A stretch of 64,000 bases of DNA, taken from the NCBI GenBank assembly GCA_021397835.1, contig JAJFZO010000724.1:905001-969000 (forward strand), written 5' to 3'. The notes beneath the pieces were generated by a model. It saw only the letters and a list, made by a program, of their open reading frames with translations. It did not search any database and was not told the DNA's origin. How positions within the stretch are numbered: position 1 is the stretch's first letter; the number at the start of each line of letters is the position of its first letter. This document shows positions 34,243 to 45,259 of the stretch, one piece after another. The position numbers and the translations under genes were made by a program. This DNA comes from Moringa oleifera (lineage: Eukaryota > Streptophyta > Magnoliopsida > Brassicales > Moringaceae).

Positions 34243-35396
34243 CTACAAGACAGTTTCAGATAGAATATATCTCTGCTTGATATGAGAGAATGCTATCATG
34301 TAAAGAGAAGAACACAGCCCAAATCCTAAAAACAAGAAGGAAACATACAATCAAAAGAGTTGTAGGAAAGTGATAACACCATAAAAATGTTCTTTGTTAT
34401 CTACTTACAAACTTTTGGTATATAATTGTTTTCGTGAAAAATGTTGCAACTGCAAGTTCCAAGAAACTAGCCTAGACATGTCAACGAAGTTTAGCAGCCA
34501 TTAAAGATGTTAGCCTGCCAAGAGTTATCACAATTTTATTCTGAAAAATTGTTTCGCTTATGTTCAATGACAGTCAATTTCATTTTTTCATAATGGTGTT
34601 AAAAGCTTCCCATTTATGTATCGTAATACCCGAAAAGAAAAGAACAAGAAAACAAAGGGGGCTGAAAAAGCCAAGATTAAATATTGGGAGTACATTTGAA
34701 TTTCTCCTGCATGCTCAAACAAAAAGAAGTGGGAATACATTTGAGCCCTTGTACTTCTTCAATAAGTACTTCACAAGTAAATTCATTTTTTTGAGCTCGT
34801 CTAAATGCTCTAACACCATATAGATTATGATTAAATTAAAGAAACAAAAGATTGCTTGAGAAGTTGAACTGCAACCATGCACATTCTGTTTTCTAATTTA
34901 CTGATTTGAGCTGTTTTGTCTTCCCAAAAGTAATCACCCTAATTGGAATCTTTTGCACCCTTCCTAACTGTTTCTCTCAGCTCCAAAAGCAAAAAAATAA
35001 TTCAATTCCAAACAAGTTCCCCTTTCTGTTTTGTAATTTCTTTCCACAGCTGAAAAGTTTAGTGTACAGTAAATCTAATAATCTAAATTTCAAAAAATGA
35101 CAGAGAATTGAGAAATCTACTTAAATCTTTATACCACTTTGAAATATTTAAATGCCCAGTTCCAAATCAAATGCTTAAATGAGATAAAAAAGAGTCCTGT
35201 TGTACGTTCAATATCTCAAGAGAATTCAGTTCTCAAAATTGAACCCGACAACCATTCTTCATAAGTACGCCCCATATAGCTATCTAAAGCAAGGGAACAA
35301 GACCATCAAAGAAACCTTTCCCATTAACTAAAATTCACTCAAATATAGAAGAAGAATGAAGCTTGCATCAAAAAATTGACAAGTACCTGAATCCTT
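34243..35396 (-). other. 5' UTR intron of the TRAF-type gene
   Basis: On the minus strand the donor is ATTCAG|GTACTT at 35,396 and the acceptor CTTGTAG just before 34,242, which is 13 bases upstream of the ATG. The 1,154-bp sequence has no recognisable exon; two short open frames on the plus strand look accidental. Confidence 0.6.
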
Positions 35397-36473
35397 TCTT
35401 GAGTTCTACGGTTTGGAGATCCGATCAGAGAGAACTCCTACCTGGGCAACACAAAAAAGATAAAAATCCAAATCTCAGAGTAATGTGCATCCAAAGAAGA
35501 TCAGAAGGATAAAAATATGTAATCCGAAGAAGACTAGAACAGACAAATTCAGGGAGTTACATATCCATTTGGCGTTATTTCCCATCTCACAAGACCGAAA
35601 GAACGAGAAGCTACAAGAACGTCCGCTAAATTCGACGGTGGCCCATTACTTTTTGGTTTTTATAAGCAACTGTTTCAACGGTCTTTGTGTCCTTAAAGGT
35701 ACACTATTTTACTAAAATACCCGTGTTTAGATTTGTAGCTACGGGGCGAAGTCCTGTATTAACCAAACCTTCTTCTCTCTGCTATGGTTCACTGACGAAA
35801 TTCGGACTTTTTCTGGTAAGGTCTCTCTCTCTTCTCTGCTGCTTCGGCGTTTTGTTGCTAAGGAAACGGTGGAAAATGAGAGAAAATGAAAAATCCTTGA
35901 GCTACCAGAGCCCTGAGCTGGCCATTTTAGTTTTGATCAGTTCATATTAGCGACAAACTGTAATAAAAAAATTTCAACTGCAATCACAGTCCGAATTATT
36001 GGGGATTCCACAAGGGTATTATCGCGTTTTCACTAACTTGCGGTATAAACATAACAATTTGCACTCGAGGCCAATGAAGCACTTTTATCGAAACTACAAA
36101 AAACCGCTAATCACAGTATCACTTTCTGTTCTTCACTTCCAAGCCCTGGCTATCGAATCGTGTTTGTGTTTTCTTTGATTTGTCTCTCCGTCCTTCGTTG
36201 CTCAGCGTTTGTCTTTGTCGTCTTTAAATTATCTCTTTTAGCTTTTTATGAGGGAAATAACAAGTAACTGAAATAGAAAAGGGTGAGCAAGGACCAGAAG
36301 AGAGAGAGAGAGGGAGAGAGAGGGCAGGTCAGAAGAGAAAAGAAACCAAGAGAAAAACTGATAAGAGAAGAAACGTCTCTGATTTTGTTTTAACTTTCTC
36401 TACTTTGGGGACCCATTTGATCCTTTGGGTTCTATCGGTCTCTTTCTCTCTTTCTCTATCTCAAGTTTCTCAG
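35397..36473. promoter_or_regulatory. Divergent upstream region of TRAF-type gene and MED7
   Basis: It separates the 5' UTR exon of the zinc-finger gene (near 35,397-35,450, minus) from the MED7 5' UTR exon ending CTCAG at 36,473 (plus). A GA-rich run lies at about 36,298-36,325 and CT-rich tracts at 36,440-36,465. An 87-residue frame at 35,687-35,950 has no recognisable match. I cannot place TATA boxes or start sites with confidence. Confidence 0.45.
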
Positions 36474-37792
36474 GTACTTCTCTTAATCTACGCATTTCTT
36501 CTGTGATTTCAAATCTTTTGGCTCATCTGGATAATTTTTAGTTTTCGGGGTATTTTTCTTTTCTTAATTTTTGAACTTTCATTTCATGCAATCTTGGCAG
36601 AGTAAGAGGGATCCAAATAGCCCCTGTTGGGTTTTTTTTTTTTTTTTTTTTTCCGCAGATTCTGAATTTTTGGTATTGTTATGTTTATGTTGCTTCCTTT
36701 CTTTTCAGGAAAAAAAAAAAATCTTTTAGGATTTATTTGGTTTTGGGGAAATTTAATATGAAACTATTTCATATAAAGGAATTAGGCATTTTTTTCACCC
36801 AAAACCGGGACTTGGGGGTTATTGATACTTAGATATGTTCTTTAGCTCATTACTGCAAGTAGTGGCTTAGAAGTTTTCTACCAAGTTGTTTTACTTTAGC
36901 CTTTTCAATTTTTAGTTCCGAGTTAGTCTTTGATTTGCCAATATGCTCTTTTTGTTGTTAATTTAGATACTTATGTTTTTATTAGATCGGTGTTTACTTC
37001 TTGTTGTGCATCTTGCATTTTTCCTTGTCTATTCTCTGATTTGAGGTGAAATGATTTGACATTTTAATCAAATAGTTCTGGGCTATAAGAATTTTCCTTA
37101 GGGGCTTGCATAGTCTTTCATCTGGGAATTACACTTTGTTATGTATGCCTGTGAGCTGAAGCTAATACTTTGAATCGTGAGCTTTTTATATGTTAATCAT
37201 CTGAAATTATTAAGCACATTGTGTTTAGTTTAGTTTTAGTTTTCATTTTGGTCATTACATGACTTACTCAAAAGGACATCTTGAACAATGAACTTGTTGG
37301 CAAATCTAGGGTGAATTAAATGTGGGTAAACTTCATTGGGATCCTTTACTTCGTCCTTTGTCTTTCGTCCTTCGCTCTTATTCAGTGGTCAAGGTAAGTC
37401 GAAGGCAGCAGAAGACCTACCTAACCATTATAAATTGGTGGAAAAGGATGTGTTAGCGATTTGACTCCTACCTTAATGTGGGACAAATTCAATTTGGATC
37501 AAATCAATAAATCAAATGCAAAATTGATCCGTAACAAGGTTCAGAAAACTTAATTAAAAAACGGCCAAAACATGGAGTTTAAAATAATATTTACGATTTT
37601 AGTTTTCATCACTTCGCGTTAGCGACAAATATAATCAATTTTAGCCTACATTTCTGTTTTCCCCATTGAAATTTAAAGCTGATATTATCAAAATAGTAAA
37701 GAAATGGATATTTTCTGCTTAACTAATTTTATTATTGCTCATTTCATTTCATTTTGTTCCTTTATATCCACCTAAATGTGACTGTTTTCCAG
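36474..37792 (+). other. 5' UTR intron of MED7
   Basis: The donor is TCTCAG|GTACTT at 36,474 and the acceptor GTTTTCCAG ends at 37,792, leaving 22 untranslated bases before the ATG. It contains T and A homopolymers. No other exon is recognised in its 1,319 bp. Confidence 0.6.
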
Positions 37793-37814
37793 GTTTGGCT
37801 ACCAAGAGGTAGTA

Positions 37815-40429
37815 ATGGCAACAGCTACATATCCACCACCACCACCGTATTACAGACTCTACAAAGATTACTTGCAAGACCCTAAATCGGTTCCTGAACC
37901 GCCGCCTCCTATCGAAGGAACCTACGTTTGTTTTGGTGGCAGTTACACTGTGAGATTTCTCTCTTTTTTCTTTGTTCTTTTCATATCATATCAGTAGTTT
38001 ATTTTTATCGTGTGCTCAATTGTCTGTGGTTACTTGTGGAATCTCTCCATTGTTTGCAACGATTGAATTGGATTTGCTTTTGAGTTTGCTTAGTGGAGAT
38101 AATGTGAGAAAGGGGATTTGTTGAAGTTCATGCATGAAGTCAAGTCATTATACCTTATACCACCATATGCTTATGATAATGGTGTGATTAAATGGTTTCT
38201 CCAAGTAGATTTTCATTCATTGCATTTTTATGTTTTCTATTTAGACTGATGATGTTCTTCCAAGCCTGGAAGAGCAGGGAGTGCGCCAGCTGTACCCAAG
38301 AGGCCCAAATATTGGTATGTTTATTCTACTTTAGTTGCCTATTTATACTGCTTTCTTAAATTAATTGCAGATAATAATTTTGGTTCCCTGTGTATTATTT
38401 TCTGTTTTTCTTGAGAATCATTTTAAAGAGGGTAGTCTGGTTCTGTGATGTTAACATGAGATTCTGATGCTTGAAGGCCTTTGCTGATGAATATTTAGGA
38501 AGAACTCCATGTAAATTACAAGGTGTAGTGTAAGGGATAAGGATAACTTGGACAGTAAAGAAAATGTCTGACAAGATGCAGCAGAAAATTGAAGAAAAGT
38601 TATACATCTACATCTAGAAAATTATGATATGTCAGTGAAACATGTACTCCTTTTTTTATGGGTAGATGGTGTAAAAATAATTGAAGAGTGAGCACCTTTG
38701 CTATTACAGACTGTACGCTGCATCAGCTAGGAAGGTTTTCTAGAAATATTAATGGCATGTTTGCTAACCAGGATTAAGGAATTAGAGTGGGGGAATTGGA
38801 GCAAATCCCATGTTTTTTTTTTTAAACCTATTTTTATCATGGAATGAGAGTGAGATTAGGTGAATTTCTTATAAACTTGGATTAAGGAATGAGAATGACA
38901 AACACAAGCTGCATCGGATTGGCAGTCCATTCCTGATTGTGAAATAAAATTATTATTTGTCCTTCATTTATTTTCAAATTTATGGAAAGAATAAGAAAAA
39001 CAAATTTTCTTCACAATTATTGTTTTCTCCATCCAGAATAGAAATTATTTTATGTTTATGATTTAAGAATTTAAAAACTTACTTTGTTAAGAGATTATAT
39101 ATTGTCACCTATGATTCCTATTCCAATTCCTGGAATCCAAGCAAATAACTTATTCTGAATCCAATTTCTCATTACAATCCTGCGAATTTCAGTTCTTGTC
39201 TACTTTGAATCATGCGCATTCCAATTACGAGGAAGTAAACATGCTATAAGAAGTGAGAAAAATAAATAAAAATAGCTGCTTTTAGCTCTTTAATGATAGG
39301 TAAATCTTAGATCTTTGATCCCGTTTCCTCTCTTTTTGAGGTGGAACTTTTTTTCCTAAATAACTGATGCCTTTATGAATGAGGGTTTTCTTGTTAAATA
39401 TTTCCTTAGTTGGCTGAAGATGTTTGGAAATCTGATATCAGCTATGATAAAGTGAAGCTCGTTCTACCAGTTTCTCTTGAGAGTCTACATTTTCTGTTTG
39501 GTTCTAGATAGAGAATCCGAAGAGGGGAATGGAAGGGAGATTATGTTGGGTGAAAAATGGAGCACTCATGCTATATGCTAGTGGATTTAAAATCCTAAGA
39601 GGGATGCAGAATCTCTTTCTTGTTCACTTATTGTCCCAGAATATGATGAAATGGTGTAGGGAGGGAGCAGTTACTATTATTGACTCTTTTTCTTTTCTTT
39701 TTTTTTTTTAAATAAAAAAATTAAAAGTATCTTTTTCGCAGTTGATTTTAGTCTTTTTACTCTTCATGTTATTCTGAATGGCAATGTGATCTTCTGCAGA
39801 TTACAAGAAGGAACTGAGATCACTTAATAGGGAATTGCAGCTACACATTTTGGAGCTTGCTGATGTTCTTGTTGAGAGGCCATCACAATATGCAAGGAGA
39901 GTGGAGGATGTATCCTTGATATTCAAGAATTTGCATCACCTTCTCAATTCCTTGCGCCCGCATCAGGTACTAATTATTTAGCTAATCGACTGTCCCTTAT
40001 TCATCATTTCTTGTAGGTTAGCCACTTCACAATGGTGTCTTTCTCTCAGGCTAGAGCAACACTTATTCACATTCTAGAACTTCAGATACAGCGTCGTAAA
40101 CAAGCTGTGGAGGATATTAAGAGGTATGCATTCTTGGATCTTTGATATTTGAAACCACTCGATATAAAATATTCTGAACTTGCAATAATTCTGTTTCTGC
40201 TTTGATTATCTCTGGAGAATGGTTGCTTAGACACCTACTGTCAGCCGGGATACTTATGAGCAATTGGTTACTATTATTACTTTATTTTGTCAATACCTTC
40301 GATTTTCTTTTTTTATTTTAATCTTCAATTAAGAGGTAGTTGAATCCTTTACTATTCTTCTGTGTGCTTGTTGTTTAATTGATATATATATATATATATT
40401 TATTTATTTATTTATTTATTTATTTTTTT

Positions 40430-40471
<42 letters not shown>

Positions 40472-43128
40472 GGTGGGCGCATGGGGTACTTGAAACTTAC
40501 TCCATTTGTTAATTCTTCTGCCATTCCTCAACTTTTATGGCGTCTTAAACAACAATGCTTACTTTTGAAATTATATAGGGTTGAGGTTGAAAGGGGTCTT
40601 GATTTGAGGGCCTCTTATTCTCTTAGAAGAAGTGAGGGCAGTGGTGGGACTGGTATTGTGATAGCTTGCCATCTTGTGCTATCATTAATCAGTAAATGGT
40701 TGATATTTGATCATCTGGAAAATTCTGCTAGGCACCTTGATCTGAGTTTTGAATAAACTGTCTCAACTTATTTGGATTACTTTGGCTGGCTGAGTTCAAG
40801 GTGCTTGTAAGCTCAGAAAATATTAAGTCAAGCTTGAATATTTGACCAGATGGAGCTCAAACAGAGATATTTAACCTAGTGTAACAATGGAAGTGTTTTT
40901 TTGTGGTGATTCTGCAAAATTCAATATATTCTCATTGGAGTAACGCTAAAAGACTGGTACTTAGTTGTGATCAACCATTTATATTGTCAGCCTGGTACTT
41001 GGGGATAGCCGATCCTTGAATTTTTGAGGCCATTCTTTGATGAAAACCAATGTTTTAAAAATTGGACCTGCTCCAGGTTGACTGGTTGAGCCGTGAATTG
41101 GATCGTCAACTGTTTCAGTTTGAGCTAAAATGTGGGATTTAAGTTGACCAGTCAAGAATAGGTTAAAATGGGGTTAAAACAGTGTATCGGTCTGGTTACG
41201 TTCAAATGAGACCAGTTTTAATTTCTTTTTGAAAAATGTCTTTTTCTTTTCCTCAATTATTTTGACAAACTGATGTCATTTCTACAAAACGACATTCTAA
41301 TTCTAAATAGGATTTGGAATAATCTAATCCTTATAGAATCAAAAATTTTCACACGACTAGAATTGCAATAAATAGAATTCTAGTCAAAATGGAATACAAA
41401 TCACACATTGCAAAAGATAGTGTTCATCAAAAATGAAAAAAAAAAAAAAAAAAGAGTTCTAACTTGGGGAGGCTTCAAGGCTTGTATGCAGAAACCATTT
41501 TGTAAAGCGAAATCTGAATTTTCTGCCAAAACCATGTTGGTTTGAAGAAAAGTTTGAACAAAAAGAGCCTTTTGATCCGAACTACGTCGTTGGACAGAAA
41601 AAATTTAAAAAGAAAATGAAAAACAAGAATTTGAAGAAAGAGCTTCTTCTAATCTCTTGATCTTTTCTTTATTTCAATTTTTTGTTATTTATCTTAGTAA
41701 TGTGTGTGAAAACATTATATATTATGGTAATTTTCGGTAACTATTCTACAATGTACGTACTTTTTAAAAACAATATTAAAAATATTTTTTAAAAATATAT
41801 TTGATTTATTATTTTGTTTGTTATTTCAAATGTGCTTTTGTTGAATTGAACATCAAGATTAGTATAATATTAGTTCACTTTTCATGTTCATGAATTTTTT
41901 TCCAGTAATTTCATAACTTTATATTACTAATTATTTATTTTATATATTTATTTTATCTTTAAATAGCTATTTAAAAATAAAATTATTTATTTATTACATA
42001 ATCATGACCTTTTGGTTCAACCCTGGTAATCTTTAACCCTTTATCCTCTTCCTTGTCAGTTCAGTGATTGCTCAAGTTTTCATAACATTGATAAAAATGG
42101 ATTCTGAATTTTTCGTTAGTTTCAACATGTAGTCTTAGTGATGCCTCACTGCATATCATCTCTGCAGAACATTTGAGACAATGGGAGGGGGGGGGGGGGG
42201 GGGGCGGGGGGGGGAAAAGAGAAGAAAATTCAAGTAAGGAAATCAATTGCATATGCGTTATACATTTAACAGTTGTCTGATTTTGCAAGGAAAAGATGTT
42301 CTTAGGAAGATTGGGAGCTTCCCAACTTTTTAATGGTTGACGTTTTTCTACTTTCCTCCCTCCCATTTGAGGATGTAATTTTCTAACCGAATTGCTTACC
42401 CATCAAATGTAGGCAGCCTCTCATACCTCTTGGTATGTCTATCTTTCTCAAGTGAAATAAAGTGATGTTTCTTTGTATCTATGATGTTATCCCTATAACA
42501 ATTTTAATAATTTCTAAAGTGTGTTTATATATGCCACTTGCAGTCTCATTTTTGTTATTCTTATCATGTTTTTATATTTTTTATGTTTCAACTATCAAAT
42601 CATATCGCATTATTGTGGTAATGTTTCAGAAGTTCTTTTTTTTTTTTTTTGTTCTTTTCTCACTTTTATCTTTATGGTTCTTACCTTCCTCTAAATTTAT
42701 GACAAAACATCAAGGTCAATATTGTGCTTTAAAATTAAAAAGTTAGTTACTTGTTGATTTGAGGAATCTGGGAATCTAACTTCTCAGAAATCAAAGAACC
42801 TTTAGATTAATATGATTGTTGAAACCACGTGCTGAAATGGTATAAAGGTTGCTGAAAACATGTGCATCAACTATGCCCGTGCTGTTTTACTTTCAAACAA
42901 AGGGATAGCCCACAAATACTGATCTACAATCTTGTAAAGCTTTAGCGCTGTGGGGTCAAAGAAGATAATTGTGTGGTGATGATAATAGCTGATGAGTGCC
43001 TGGGAGCGAATTACTTTTTGTGGCCTATTACATTACTGTCTCTCACTTTTCTTTGCTGCTTGTCTAGGAGGAGAGAAGAAGCACAGAGACTTCTAAAGGA
43101 GGCCCTTGGGACACTAGATGGACACTAG
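37815..43128 (+). CDS. MED7: Mediator of RNA polymerase II transcription subunit 7
   Basis: Exons are 37,815-37,949, 38,245-38,314, 39,800-39,966, 40,050-40,123 and 43,068-43,128; 168 residues, the same as the Arabidopsis protein as I recall it. All introns are GT-AG and frame is kept throughout. The start is MATATYPPPPPYYRLYKDY, the conserved Pro-rich N-terminus, followed by PPPPIEGTYVCFGGSYT. The middle (DYKKELRSLNRELQLHILEL, then SLRPHQARATLIHILELQI) forms the helices that pair with MED21 in the Mediator middle module. The end is Arg/Glu-rich, finishing LGTLDGH. It acts in the nucleus, relaying signals from transcription factors to RNA polymerase II. The last intron is 2,944 bp and carries two poly-G tracts; the second carries a MITE-like repeat. 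Confidence 0.96.
38754..39244. mobile_element. MITE-like element in MED7 intron 2
   Basis: The left end reads GCATGTTTGCTAACCAGGAT and the right end, reverse-complemented, reads GCATGTTTACTTCCTCGTAA, an imperfect inverted repeat. Inner copies GGATTAAGGAATGAG (about 38,880) and, inverted, ATTCCTGGAATCC (about 39,125) suggest a folded structure. Length is about 490 bp with no coding. The GGCATGTTTG start is common in plant MITEs. The target duplication was not resolved. Confidence 0.55.
40381..40470. repeat. TA / TTTA / poly-T / 39-base poly-G tract
   Basis: In MED7 intron 4, a TA run leads to TTTA tetranucleotides, then T, then 39 consecutive G (40,432-40,470). The run accounts for the poly-Gly open frame across it. 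Confidence 0.95.
41035..42030. repeat. Possible non-autonomous DNA element in MED7 intron 4
   Basis: The left part has CCAATGTTTTAAAAATTGGA and recurrent GGTTGACTGGTTGA-like segments; the right part ends in GGTTCAACCCTGG. This resembles a common plant repeat rich in CCGGTTGAACC-type motifs. Ends do not form a clear inverted repeat, so this is tentative. Confidence 0.3.
42187..42214. repeat. Second poly-G tract (G18-C-G9)
   Basis: A second near-pure G run in the same MED7 intron, 1.7 kb from the first. Confidence 0.95.
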
Positions 43129-44899
43129 CGCATCAATCATGCTTGCAGTTCTTGAAGTTGGAACGACGGTTTTTTTAGTCCATTCAAAAAGCTTCTGTTG
43201 CCTTGAACTCCTGAGGATCTTGATTACATGTCATTTGTCACAGCTGAAAGTAGTTACTTTTTATGTAGTAGGAAGAATACTGTGCAGAGAATGACATCAC
43301 GGTGGTGTATTCCTTTTTCCGGTTTTCGTTTTATCATCATCTTCATGTGCATTCGCCGGACAATCCATTTTGTTTTAATGTATTCATGTTAGCTTTCTTG
43401 AGAAGCTTACTGAAACCTGAAAGTACAGGAATGATAATTTTGAAGGCAAGAGTTGTTATCTTTGCTTGTGGAAAATGTTGGGAATAATAATTAATTCCAA
43501 ATGTGTAAGGACAATATTATTGCAGTGACCTTCCTCTCAATCTTTGATATTATTAAAAAAAAATAACTTGAATGGTATTCATATAAAATTGTCATGTTTA
43601 TTTGCATGAATATTAATTTATAAAATTAATTTAAATTAAATATTATTTAAAACAATGGTGTAAAATTAAGAGTATTTTACTTGAAAATAATTTTTTATTT
43701 TATTGAGTTATTTTTAAAATTTAAATAATTTTTTAAAATTTTGATAATGTATTTTTTTAAAAAATATTTTTAGCATTAAAAATCAGAAATTTTTATAATG
43801 ATAATTTAAATATATTTGTGCATATGTTAAAATTTTAAATTATAATTTATTAAATAAAATAAATTTAAATATTTTTAAAATTTATTTTTTGATAAAATTT
43901 AATTTGATTCAAATGATATATTAAATTTAATTAAATTTTTCAAACCAAAATTTTATTTAGTTGTAGAGCTTTACATATAATATTTTATCTAAATTATTTT
44001 ATATTTATTATTATTATTATTATTGTAATAGATGGGACCTGTCAGTGAGCTTAATGTATTGGTAATAAAATTTTGGTACTATGGTTATTCTTTTATATGC
44101 ATATGATACAATATCAAATCCAAATATAAGGATTAAAATTTTTTATATTTTATTAAATAGAAATATTTAATTTATATATTTCTTTGAAAAAAATTTGGTT
44201 GTGCGAATGTCATTCAATGAAAGAAAGGATTTGTATTTCTTGGTGTGAATGGAGTGGGAAGAATAAGATAATCCTTAAATCAAATTTGGGGGCTTTTCCC
44301 ACATTTTGCTTATGTACTTACCGTGACGTATTTTCTCATTTAATTTTCAGTATGTTCTCTTTTTACTCATTATTAATAAAATTGGAAGGTAAATATTATA
44401 TAAAATTTTAATATTTAATTTTAAAATTTTATTTTTTAAAAAATAATTTTAAAATTTTAAACTATCAAATTAAATTTAATTAAAAAATTAAAAATAAAAA
44501 TATTTAAATTCAAAATTTTTTACAACAAATTTTAATTTTAATTTTTTATATATAATAAAATATTTAAGCTAATATTGCAAAATATTTAAGTTAACATCAA
44601 AAAAAATTTTAGAAATTTTTGAATATTAAATATATGTTTTTTACATTTATATGGTTGAAAATTAAAAAAATTTTAAAAAATAATTATAAATTAAAAATTA
44701 TTCAAATGAAAAAATATAAACTTATATAAAATTATTTAAATTATTTTAATAATAAAATAAATAAAAATTAATTTAATAAATTAAAATTTAATTTATTATT
44801 TTTTAAATATTAAAATTTATTTTACTTGTATAAAATAAATATAAAAATTTTATATAATATTTACTTAAAATGAAAATGATCGTAAATTTAAAAGAATCA
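43129..44899. other. MED7 3' UTR and AT-rich intergenic DNA
   Basis: MED7 3' UTR probably covers about 43,129-43,510. Beyond it, 43,530-44,900 is very AT-rich with TTTAAATT-type sequence and no recognised gene. Confidence 0.55.
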
Positions 44900-45259
44900 C
44901 TCCTTTTCCTCTCCAAAGGGCTGAAATGGCGCAAAGCTATAATTTGATAAAACATGCCACAGCCTTTGTCCGGGTAGTCATCATAATCACCAAGTAACTG
45001 GAAGAAAGCAATTGTGCTCTCTCTCGGTCTCTCTCTCTCTCTTTCTCACGCCTCTCAACAAATCAATTCAATAGGAGTCTCCTCTCCATCGACACCTGTG
45101 ATGTGATGTCGCTGTGGCGCCGCATGGAACCATGAAACCATTCCCAACGCAAAACCTTCAAGAGCAGCAGCAGCCGTAGCCCTAGACATTTCTTTTTCCC
45201 GATAAACAGACGGAGACTTCGGAAAACCCCTAGCTCCAGAAATAGAATCGTTGCCGGGA
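44900..45259 (+). promoter_or_regulatory. Promoter and 5' leader of the CPSF-A-like gene
   Basis: Base composition changes abruptly from AT-rich to mixed at about 44,900. A CT-rich tract lies at about 45,018-45,050, a common plant core-promoter or leader feature. Two short uORFs follow. The transcription start is not visible. Confidence 0.5.
45106..45179 (+). promoter_or_regulatory. Two overlapping uORFs in the leader
   Basis: uORF1 is 45,106-45,135 (MSLWRRMEP). uORF2 is 45,132-45,179 (MKPFPTQNLQEQQQP) and overlaps the end of uORF1 in another frame. Both stop before the main ATG at 45,260. They matter only if transcription starts upstream of 45,106, which I infer from the position of the CT-rich tract. 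Confidence 0.5.

Noticed and set aside
35687..35950. 87-codon open frame between the TRAF-type gene and MED7
   Set aside because: No homology recognised; it lies in the divergent promoter region and may be leader sequence.
40379..40756. 125-codon open frame with poly-Gly
   Set aside because: It exists only because poly-G and TTTA repeats have no stop; it is intronic.
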